From a virus, in IMG/VR virus record IMGVR_UViG_3300025646_000024, positions 1-64,000 of that record: a stretch of DNA of 64,000 bases. One strand, given 5' to 3'. The notes under the pieces are model-generated. The model worked only from the letters and a program-made list of their open reading frames with translations, searched no databases and was not told the origin of the DNA. Position numbers and translations under genes: made by a program. Each line of letters opens with the position of its first letter. Position 1 is the stretch's first letter. Below, piece after piece: positions 6,238 to 12,150 of the stretch.

Positions 6238-7381
6238 AATTACTCACCTTGATAATGTGATCCCTCACATTGAGGATCGTCCTGAGTTCAAAGTGATGGA
6301 CAAAGGTTGGTACACTGTTATCAACTACATGGTTGCATTTGGGGATACATTCTCACTCATTCGTGAACGTTCTCATTACAATATGTGGGTGCGTCGTGAA
6401 TGTCGTGGTCTTATCTTTGATAATGCAACTGGCCAACTTATTTCTCGGCCATATCACAAGTTCTTCAATGTAGGTGAACGAGAAGAAACTCAGATTGACA
6501 AACTAAATCTGAGTGCTTCACATATAGTTCTGGAGAAGTTGGATGGTTCGATGATTCGCCCCATTCCAACTCCAGAAGGATTCCGTCTTGGCACAAAGGC
6601 AGGTATCACTGATGTCGCAATGAATGCAGAAGTATTCATTGGAGATAAACCACAATACAATACTTTCATTCTTGCAATGATTGAAGGTGGTATGACTCCT
6701 ATTTTTGAGTGGGTTTCAAGAAAAAATCGTATTGTAGTTGATTATCCAAAGGACCAGCTGATTCTCACTGGCATTCGCAATCTTGTAAAGGGTAACTATC
6801 TACCATACTTTAACATGGTAGAACTTGCAGTACATTATGATATTCCTTATGTGAAAGCATTTTCTGGAAGTGTACCTATTGATGAAGATTTAATCAATGC
6901 AATACGTGCATGGGATGATGGTGAGGGTGTAGTGATTCGCTTTGATAATGGTCATATGGTCAAAGTCAAAGCTGATGAATATATTCTTCGACATCGCTCT
7001 AAAGAACAAATCAACTCAGAAAAGAATATCATTCAGGTTATTCTGAATGATACAGTGGATGATATGATTCCACTGCTCACAGAAGATGATGCAACTCGTC
7101 TACGAAAGTTCCAGTCTGAGTTCTGGAGTGCAGTTGATGAAGTGGCACAAGACCTTACCAGCATCTTTGAAGGTGGTGATAAGATGTATCCAGACAAGAA
7201 GGAGTTTGCCGTTGAGTTTGTAAACCGAATGCTTCTGCCCATTCATCGCCCATTCATGTTTGGCATGAAGCAGGGTAAAGAATGTAAACAACTCTTGATT
7301 GATTCAATCGAAAAGTCTCTCACTTCTCAAACCAAACTAAACGATTCACGCTGGATGTTCGGAGGTATTTCATGGAACTGA
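6218..7381 (+). CDS. rnlA: RNA ligase 1 (T4 RnlA family)
   Basis: The 387-residue protein is similar in size to T4 Rnl1 (374 aa). The nucleotidyltransferase motif I is clear: EKLDGSM, with the lysine in KLDG (about residue 105) as the AMP-accepting residue. ECRGLIFD upstream, EGVVIRF (motif IV) and KVKADEYI (motif V) follow in the right order. The family joins 5'-phosphate and 3'-hydroxyl RNA ends; in T4 it repairs tRNA cut by host anticodon nuclease. The next gene encodes a kinase of the type that prepares such ends and overlaps it by 10 nt. ATG 6218 is chosen over TTG 6212. Confidence 0.93.
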   Translation: MNYTFPEITHLDNVIPHIEDRPEFKVMDKGWYTVINYMVAFGDTFSLIRERSHYNMWVRRECRGLIFDNATGQLISRPYHKFFNVGEREETQIDKLNLSASHIVLEKLDGSMIRPIPTPEGFRLGTKAGITDVAMNAEVFIGDKPQYNTFILAMIEGGMTPIFEWVSRKNRIVVDYPKDQLILTGIRNLVKGNYLPYFNMVELAVHYDIPYVKAFSGSVPIDEDLINAIRAWDDGEGVVIRFDNGHMVKVKADEYILRHRSKEQINSEKNIIQVILNDTVDDMIPLLTEDDATRLRKFQSEFWSAVDEVAQDLTSIFEGGDKMYPDKKEFAVEFVNRMLLPIHRPFMFGMKQGKECKQLLIDSIEKSLTSQTKLNDSRWMFGGISWN

Positions 7382-7872
7382 TTATGATGTGTGGCATTCC
7401 TTGTGCTGGCAAATCGAGCTACATTCGCAGGGGAACTGAAAACACTGATGTGTTTGATGAATATGTAATCCTATCTACAGATGATTACATTGAAGAGTAT
7501 GCCAAAGCAAATGGCAAGACTTACAATGAAGTCTTTGATGATGTCATTGGTGAAGCTACCACACGCATGTATCAAGACCTTGAGCTTGCAATCCAGCGAG
7601 GCAAATCTATTATCTGGGATCAGACTAATGTATCAAAGAAGTCTCGTATGAAGAAACTAAAGAAGATTCCTGATACTTATACTAAGACTGCAGTAGTTCT
7701 TCCTATTACTCTAGAGGAAGCTATTATTCGCAATTCTCAACGAGCAAACAAGTTTATTGCACGTTCTGTATTATCTCGTATGTATCATCAATTTGAAATT
7801 CCAACTGAAGATGAAGGTTTTGATGTTATCATGACTCATGATGGATCGCATCTTAAACTGCAGGTAGCCTGA
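7372..7872 (+). CDS. P-loop polynucleotide kinase-like protein
   Basis: The 166-residue protein has Walker A GIPCAGKSS (about residues 8-16), an STDDYIEEY substrate segment, and the DQTN signature (near residue 84) of the T4 PNK/PseT kinase domain and its AAA_33 relatives. It matches the size of the PNK kinase domain alone, without the C-terminal phosphatase domain found in T4 PseT. Directly downstream of RNA ligase 1, it most likely phosphorylates 5'-OH RNA ends during tRNA repair. The phosphatase partner appears as a separate gene at 9115. It abuts the deaminase gene. Confidence 0.88.
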   Translation: MELIMMCGIPCAGKSSYIRRGTENTDVFDEYVILSTDDYIEEYAKANGKTYNEVFDDVIGEATTRMYQDLELAIQRGKSIIWDQTNVSKKSRMKKLKKIPDTYTKTAVVLPITLEEAIIRNSQRANKFIARSVLSRMYHQFEIPTEDEGFDVIMTHDGSHLKLQVA

Positions 7873-8252
7873 TGATTTCTGACTCGGTGTTTGACCAGGC
7901 TATTGCAACTGCAAAGTCTTCTCCATCTAAAAAGCAAGTTGGTGCTCTTCTATTGAGGAGAAATAAAATTATTACAACTGCAGTTAATCTTGAAACTAAG
8001 TCTCATCCACTCCAAGCTAAGTTTGCTGAACGAGTAGGACTTTGGCAAAAAATATATTTACATAGTGAGATTCATGCATTAATTAAATGTAAAGAACCCG
8101 TAGATACTATTGTCGTTGCAAGAGTAAATCCTCAAAATAAATTACGAAATGCAAAACCATGTCCTATATGTTCACTTGCTATCGAAGAATCGGGCATTAA
8201 CCACATATATTATTCAACTGATGATGGATTTATGTACAAATACAAAGCATAA
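7872..8252 (+). CDS. Zinc-dependent nucleotide/cytidine deaminase-family protein
   Basis: The 126-residue protein carries the two signatures of the cytidine/deoxycytidylate deaminase fold: H-S-E in LHSEIHALIK (about residue 57, zinc ligand and catalytic Glu) and PCPIC (about residues 97-101, two Cys ligands), with GALLL and ARVN strands in place. It is shorter than T4 dCMP deaminase (Cd, 193 aa), so the substrate (dCMP, free base or RNA) is uncertain. The start overlaps the kinase stop by one base. Its stop codon begins the second homing-endonuclease element. Confidence 0.8.
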   Translation: MISDSVFDQAIATAKSSPSKKQVGALLLRRNKIITTAVNLETKSHPLQAKFAERVGLWQKIYLHSEIHALIKCKEPVDTIVVARVNPQNKLRNAKPCPICSLAIEESGINHIYYSTDDGFMYKYKA

Positions 8253-8253
8253 A

Positions 8254-8340
8254 TATAAATGCCTGAGTTGGGTGCAATCTTCGCAGGTAAAGAAGGAGCT
8301 TTATGCTCCTTCTTCTAGTATAAATATTACTGCACCCAAC
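8254..8340 (+). promoter_or_regulatory. Structured leader of GIY-YIG endonuclease: inverted repeat, terminator hairpin and late promoter
   Basis: Components in order: TATAAATG (8254-8261), left arm GTTGGGTGCA (8267-8276), a perfect 10-bp hairpin AAGAAGGAGC/GCTCCTTCTT (8290-8314), an exact late promoter TATAAATA (8319-8326), and right arm TGCACCCAAC (8331-8340). The ATG follows 12 nt later. The layout and spacing copy the element at 1126-1223 (4 nt between late promoter and right arm in both), while the arm sequences differ but remain perfectly complementary. Confidence 0.7.
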
Positions 8341-8352
8341 TTAAGAGCAGTT

Positions 8353-9042
8353 ATGTATTCTCCAAGAATATACACATATAAAATTACCTTTGAAGAGGTT
8401 CCGTACTACTATTATGGAATGCATGAAGAAAAGGTATATGATGAACCATATTGGGGTTCCCCAGTAACAAATAAATGGTGCTGGAATTTTTATACGCCAA
8501 AGAAACAAATATTGGAAGTATTTTCTACTAGAGAAGATGCATATAAAGTAGAAATGCGATTAATCAAATCAGTTTTAAATGTTGATAAATGGTGCCTCAA
8601 TATGAATTGTGGAGGGATTATTTCTCGTGAAATTTATGTTAAAACTGGTACAATGACTTATGAACTTGGGATAGGAATACATGCACAATCACCAAAGGAG
8701 CGCAAAGAGGTAGCAAAACTTGGAGGTAAAATGTCTAAATCTTTGGGAGTAGGTGTGCATGGCAGAACAGATAGTCAGATGACTTTAGATGCAAAAAAAT
8801 CTGTAGAAACTCATCGAAAAAACAATACAGGATGTTTTGATTCAAACCATTCGTTGCAAAGAAAAGGAGGAATCATTCAAGGAAAAAAGAATGTTTCAAA
8901 TGGACATTTGCAACAATTATCAAAATTAAAATATATTTGTTTAGAAACTGGATTTATATCAAGTGCCAGAGGATTATCTGTATATCAAAAAAATAGAGGA
9001 ATTTGTACTACCAAAAGAAAGCTATTAGATATGCCAATATAA
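8353..9042 (+). CDS. GIY-YIG-type homing endonuclease
   Basis: The start at ATG 8353 follows the late promoter at 8319. The longer frame reaching back into the deaminase gene would run through the terminator and is rejected. The 229-residue protein contains IYTYKITFEE then YYYYGMHEE...YWGSP, a divergent GIY-YIG core, and FSTREDAYKVEMRLIK, matching the family's second helix with the catalytic Glu. Gly/Lys-rich repeats follow (LGIGIHAQSPKERK, LGVGVHGRTDSQM) like NUMOD DNA-binding modules. The AT-rich, Lys-rich gene interrupts the RNA-repair cluster. A new sigma-70 promoter lies right behind it. Confidence 0.75.
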   Translation: MYSPRIYTYKITFEEVPYYYYGMHEEKVYDEPYWGSPVTNKWCWNFYTPKKQILEVFSTREDAYKVEMRLIKSVLNVDKWCLNMNCGGIISREIYVKTGTMTYELGIGIHAQSPKERKEVAKLGGKMSKSLGVGVHGRTDSQMTLDAKKSVETHRKNNTGCFDSNHSLQRKGGIIQGKKNVSNGHLQQLSKLKYICLETGFISSARGLSVYQKNRGICTTKRKLLDMPI

Positions 9043-9060
9043 TATCTGTCTATTGAATAC

Positions 9061-9089
9061 TTGACACGCCCATGAATATATGCTATGAT
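9061..9089 (+). promoter_or_regulatory. Consensus sigma-70 promoter, TTGACA-N17-TATGAT
   Basis: TTGACA (9061-9066) and TATGAT (9084-9089) are spaced by exactly 17 bp. RNA would start near 9096, ruling out the in-frame ATGs at 9085 and 9088 as starts of the next gene. Confidence 0.8.
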
Positions 9090-9114
9090 GCTATTTGATA
9101 TCAACTCACAAATC

Positions 9115-9588
9115 ATGGATTCCTCTACGAATACTCATAAACTTAAGTGCATCATTTTCGACCTTGATGGCACTCTATGCGATGTGACACATCGTAGACA
9201 ATTTGTTGCAACTAAGCCTCGTAACTGGGATGCATGGAACAAAGGAATCATCAATGATAACCCTGTAGAACAAGTTCTTGCAATGTTCAATGCATTGAAG
9301 TATTTGTATCCTATATTTTTCGTGAGTGGCCGCTCTGATGATTACCGTGATGTAACTGTAGAATGGCTTGAGAAACATGGTATCACACCATATGATCATA
9401 ATGGCTTGTATATGAGAAAGTATCAAGATCATCGTGATGATGCTATCGTCAAAGCAGAGATTGCTGATGAGATCGAGAAACAGTATCAAATCTTTGCAGT
9501 CTTTGATGATCGGAAGCGGGTATTGACAATGTGGCAGCAGCGTGGTATATTTACTTTTGATGTCTCCCAAGGTAAAGGTGATTTCTGA
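9115..9588 (+). CDS. HAD-family phosphatase, PNK 3'-phosphatase-like
   Basis: The 157-residue protein shows HAD motif I IIFDLDGTLCD (about residues 14-24), motif II VSGR (about 72-75) and motif IV FDDRKRV (about 132-138). This is the set seen in the C-terminal phosphatase domain of T4 PseT, with the same ending WQQRG-type segment. It probably removes 2',3'-cyclic or 3' phosphates from RNA ends, as the partner of the kinase at 7372. ATG 9115 is used because earlier ATGs overlap the promoter. In T4 the kinase and phosphatase are fused; here they are separate and divided by a homing endonuclease. Confidence 0.85.
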   Translation: MDSSTNTHKLKCIIFDLDGTLCDVTHRRQFVATKPRNWDAWNKGIINDNPVEQVLAMFNALKYLYPIFFVSGRSDDYRDVTVEWLEKHGITPYDHNGLYMRKYQDHRDDAIVKAEIADEIEKQYQIFAVFDDRKRVLTMWQQRGIFTFDVSQGKGDF

Positions 9589-9953
9589 TGGGACTATTTG
9601 ACCGAGTTCGTTGTTCATATCCAATCAACGAACACTTCAATAATAACATGCTCCAAACTAAAGGACTATCAAATTCTTTAGCTGAATACTGGATTAGTCC
9701 TGCAGGAGAGTTATTTGAGATTGATGATTATGAAGCTGCAGATTTTGTGGAAGTTGATGATGAAGACCTGCGACCATGGGAGAAATTTCAGTGGGTTCCT
9801 AATGGAAATCATGGTAAAGTCAAGCCAGTATATATCACTGATTGCATAGAGGTCTATCCAGAGCAGAATCCAAATGCAAAATGGGAATGCTGGCCACGAT
9901 GCAGTATATGCTTTAAATTAGGTAAGATTACACACGTTGAAATACTTAGATGA
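9588..9953 (+). CDS. Conserved phage hypothetical protein (121 aa)
   Basis: Starts on the last base of the previous stop. MGLFDRVRCSYPI opens a protein with the pattern GLFDxxxCxYPL, which I associate with conserved phage proteins of unknown function; two Cys pairs are spaced along it (including CWPRCSIC near residue 106). It may bind zinc. It overlaps the following gene by 4 nt. Confidence 0.65.
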   Translation: MGLFDRVRCSYPINEHFNNNMLQTKGLSNSLAEYWISPAGELFEIDDYEAADFVEVDDEDLRPWEKFQWVPNGNHGKVKPVYITDCIEVYPEQNPNAKWECWPRCSICFKLGKITHVEILR

Positions 9954-10225
9954 GTGAATTTCCATACGAGGGGTTTCCATACAGGCTAGAATACACTGAT
10001 GGAAAGGATGAAAAAATTTGTTGGTTTATGTGCGAAGAGCATCTTCAAAAATATATTGATAGATACAAACCAACAAATGCAAGTATTCAAACAATCAAAC
10101 AAAACCAGAAGAAACAACAACTTTTCTCTGATCTAGACACATTCTTTACACCAGATGAAACACCTGTGGCACCTGTGGGCACTCGCACTCGGAGAAAAAG
10201 CTCACAAAAAAGATCAAGTAGCTGA
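9950..10225 (+). CDS. Hypothetical protein with basic tail (91 aa)
   Basis: Begins at an ATGA overlap. The first 45 residues are aromatic and contain two Cys (KICWFMCEEH). The C-terminal 25 residues are rich in Arg, Lys and Ser (RTRRKSSQKRSSS), a possible nucleic-acid contact. No recognised family. The next gene starts 71 nt before its end in another frame. Confidence 0.55.
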   Translation: MSEFPYEGFPYRLEYTDGKDEKICWFMCEEHLQKYIDRYKPTNASIQTIKQNQKKQQLFSDLDTFFTPDETPVAPVGTRTRRKSSQKRSSS

Positions 10226-10475
10226 TAAGGTTGCCATTGTGCGTACCCTTATTTTCACTACATATCTTATACCAAACTGCTTTATTGTTGCTGGTGTTAT
10301 TCGACACTGGAATGATAGAGAAATTAACGTTGAGGTTGAAATCTATGAAAATTCAAACTATGCAGAAAAGCTTTACTCAGAAAGACGGGACTATCTGGGA
10401 ATGGACGGAGACACCCGAATTGAGGGAGTATATTCGTCAGGCACAATCAAGAACCGCACTGGAGAATTTGAATGA
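10155..10475 (+). CDS. Small membrane protein (up to 106 aa)
   Basis: MKHLWHLWALALGEKAHKK leads into a membrane segment, LIFTTYLIPNCFIVAGVI (about residues 32-49), then RHWND. I associate the WHLWALALGEKA...TLIF pattern with small proteins of T4-like cyanophages. Its stop overlaps the ATG at 10472, supporting this frame to the end, although the last 35 residues also coincide with a second plausible gene in another frame. Function unknown. Confidence 0.6.
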   Translation: MKHLWHLWALALGEKAHKKDQVADKVAIVRTLIFTTYLIPNCFIVAGVIRHWNDREINVEVEIYENSNYAEKLYSERRDYLGMDGDTRIEGVYSSGTIKNRTGEFE

Positions 10476-10497
10476 AGGACCAAAACGAGCATCCTGA
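10345..10497 (+). CDS. Small hypothetical protein overlapping two genes (50 aa)
   Basis: An alternative frame from ATG 10345 gives MKIQTMQKSFTQKDGTIWEW then TETPELREYIRQAQ, which looks like a genuine short cyanophage protein (pattern DGT-x-x-x-WxETPEL). It overlaps the upstream membrane-protein gene almost entirely and the next gene by 26 nt. Which of the two frames is translated here, or whether both are, cannot be decided from sequence alone. Confidence 0.45.
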   Translation: MKIQTMQKSFTQKDGTIWEWTETPELREYIRQAQSRTALENLNEGPKRAS

Positions 10498-10708
10498 AAT
10501 TGCAGAGGTTGATTGGATTGATGACACATTCCGTGTTGAAGAATCTCGCTGGAAAACTTGGAAGAGTTTTCATAAGAATGGGGACTCACTTATTACTTCT
10601 CTCACAAGGGAATCTTGCATCTCTGCAACCAGATTCATCCTCAAAGGTAGACAAGAAGGTTTTTCAGAAAGTAAACTTTACGAAGGGGTGGTAGGTGGAA
10701 AACTCTAA
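10472..10708 (+). CDS. Small hypothetical protein (78 aa)
   Basis: ATG 10472 overlaps a TGA. The central portion RWKTWKSFHKNGDSLITSLTRESCISATRF resembles a short conserved cyanophage family (W-K-x-Y/F-x-K-x-G-x-S-L-x-T-S-L-T) of unknown function. The protein is mixed in charge and has no membrane segment. Confidence 0.6.
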   Translation: MKDQNEHPEIAEVDWIDDTFRVEESRWKTWKSFHKNGDSLITSLTRESCISATRFILKGRQEGFSESKLYEGVVGGKL

Positions 10709-10862
10709 CGATGTTCCAGTCCACGTACTGGACCCAACGACTCCCTGGTACGAGTTTCTGTCCTATACTGAATGCTGTTGGAGCCTGAAGCCGCCAGGCC
10801 ACCCATCACTCACACGATTCATGCGGTATCATGATTATCTCAAAGAGGTTGGTCTCAAATGA
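10695..10862 (+). CDS. Small protein with GTG start (55 aa)
   Basis: The frame starts at GTG 10695, preceded by GAAGGGGTGGTAG, which can act as ribosome-binding site. It ends at TGA 10860-10862, overlapping the next ATG. The product, MENSNDVPVHVLDPTTPWYE then FLSYTECCWSLKPPGHPSLT, is Pro/Trp-rich with a CC pair. No family is recognised, but both-sided overlap and protein-like composition support it. Confidence 0.5.
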   Translation: MENSNDVPVHVLDPTTPWYEFLSYTECCWSLKPPGHPSLTRFMRYHDYLKEVGLK

Positions 10863-11050
10863 ATGAATTCACAATTACTTCAGGCACAGCAAACAAATAC
10901 ACAGACGCAGAACTTGATGCAATGTGTCTGTATTCAGAGAATCTGGAATTGAAACGACAGCTCCAGATTCTTGAAGAACAAAATCTAAAACTCAAGAATG
11001 AACTTCTTGAACTCTCTGCACAAATGGAAGGTATGATTTATGAAGACTGA
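10859..11050 (+). CDS. Small coiled-coil protein (63 aa)
   Basis: The second half (ENLELKRQLQILEEQNLKLK) has regular leucine spacing of a dimeric coiled coil. The first 20 residues are polar (MNEFTITSGTANKYTDAELD). It begins at an ATGA overlap and itself overlaps the next gene by 11 nt. Function unknown. Confidence 0.65.
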   Translation: MNEFTITSGTANKYTDAELDAMCLYSENLELKRQLQILEEQNLKLKNELLELSAQMEGMIYED

Positions 11051-11450
11051 TCGCAATGGTTTTATTGACCCTGCTGCTATTCTGATTGTTGGTGGCATCG
11101 CTGTTATTGGTGCTGTCCTATTCATCGGTGGTCCTATCTACGGGGTGTGGCAGCAATCTCTTGCTGGTAAAGCAGAACTGCAAAAGGCAGAATATACTCG
11201 TCAGGTAGCAGTGCTTGAAGCACAAGCAAAGATGGATTCTGCACAGAAACTAGCTGAAGCAGAGATTATTCGTGCTGGTGGTGTTGCAAAAGCAAACCAG
11301 ATTATTGGTGATTCGCTGAAAGATAATCGTGAGTATCTTCAGTATCTGTATATCACTGGCATTGAAGAAGGCTCACAGAAAGGTAATGTAACCATCTACG
11401 TACCAACAGAAGGCGGAATGCCAGTTCCAACACTTCAAATGAATAAGTGA
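11040..11450 (+). CDS. Membrane-anchored protein with band-7/SPFH-like C-terminal helix (136 aa)
   Basis: Residues 11-36 form a membrane segment (AAILIVGGIAVIGAVLFIGG). The rest is an Ala/Glu/Lys-rich helix, QKLAEAEIIRAGGVAKANQI, ending in a short beta region (NVTIYVPTEGGMPVP). This resembles the C-terminal helix of prohibitin/SPFH proteins. I recall similar short proteins in many T4-like cyanophages, with unproven role. It is followed directly by a strong terminator, so it closes the early operon. Confidence 0.7.
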   Translation: MKTDRNGFIDPAAILIVGGIAVIGAVLFIGGPIYGVWQQSLAGKAELQKAEYTRQVAVLEAQAKMDSAQKLAEAEIIRAGGVAKANQIIGDSLKDNREYLQYLYITGIEEGSQKGNVTIYVPTEGGMPVPTLQMNK

Positions 11451-11455
11451 TTCTG

Positions 11456-11486
11456 TGGGGGCTACAAGCCCCCTTTTTTATAAATA
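11456..11486 (+). promoter_or_regulatory. Terminator fused to an exact late promoter
   Basis: The hairpin GGGGGCT/AGCCCCC is followed by T6 (to about 11479), and the T-run runs straight into TATAAATA (11479-11486). This ends early transcription and starts late transcription of the next two genes, marking them as a late island. Confidence 0.75.
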
Positions 11487-11508
11487 CTTAAAAATAATCA
11501 GCTGATCA

Positions 11509-12150
11509 ATGTACGAAATAATCAGAGAAAAAGACGAAGTAGAAATTGGCTCTAAGACTGGTGGGTTAGTTCCAAAGAAAAAAAGAAGTCCAGCTAATCA
11601 ATATAAGTATGAAAAAGAAAGAAGAGAAAATTTAAAGAAGAAACCAGGAATGACTGGTGATAGTCCATTGATTCAAGCACTTCGTAGAAGAGCACAAGTC
11701 ACTGGAAACTATGCAGAAAGCAAATCGTATTCTCAGTTCCTTGAAGAAGCATTTAAGAGAACAGGTAAAACAATAGGTTTCAAGGTATTTCATCATGGAT
11801 CTGATGCAGACTCAGTTAAAAGCATAAAGAAAGGTGGACCCAAACCATCACCAAAGGGAAGTGAAGGTCCAGGGCATTATGTTACTCCAGATAAAAAGAA
11901 AGCAGACAAATATGCAGAGTTTACTTCTAAACAGAGAAAGAAAAAGCCAGCAACAGTATCATACAGAGTACCAAGCAAAAGAGTAGCTAAAACAGATACT
12001 ATTCCAAAGGGACTGACATCACAGCAAAGAACAACAAAGGAAAAGCCAGTCATTCAAAATACTAGAACTGGTCATGTTGCCATGGATGCAGATTATGCAA
12101 ATTCAAAAATGATACGTAATCCATCACCAACTATTCGTAAAAGAAAGTAA
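11509..12150 (+). CDS. Putative capsid-targeted ADP-ribosyltransferase-like protein
   Basis: The 213-residue basic protein contains SYSQFLEEA at residues 73-81, matching the T4 capsid-targeting sequence (MKTYQEFIAEA in internal proteins), with a gp21-type cleavage context L-E-E|A. Next comes FHHGSDADSVKSIKKGG (94-110) and GHYVTPDKKKADKYAEF (122-138), the H-G-[ST] and G-x-Y-x-T...A-x-x-YA pattern of small ADP-ribosyltransferase/PARP-like folds. A catalytic Glu is not obvious (E178 is a candidate). An exact late promoter sits directly upstream, as expected for a virion protein. The role, an enzyme packaged in the head and injected like T4 Alt, is inferred. Confidence 0.55.
   Translation: MYEIIREKDEVEIGSKTGGLVPKKKRSPANQYKYEKERRENLKKKPGMTGDSPLIQALRRRAQVTGNYAESKSYSQFLEEAFKRTGKTIGFKVFHHGSDADSVKSIKKGGPKPSPKGSEGPGHYVTPDKKKADKYAEFTSKQRKKKPATVSYRVPSKRVAKTDTIPKGLTSQQRTTKEKPVIQNTRTGHVAMDADYANSKMIRNPSPTIRKRK

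Noticed and set aside
8149-8352. Upstream extension of the GIY-YIG gene into the deaminase gene
   Set aside because: It would read through a terminator hairpin and the late promoter; the added residues are a shifted translation of the deaminase.
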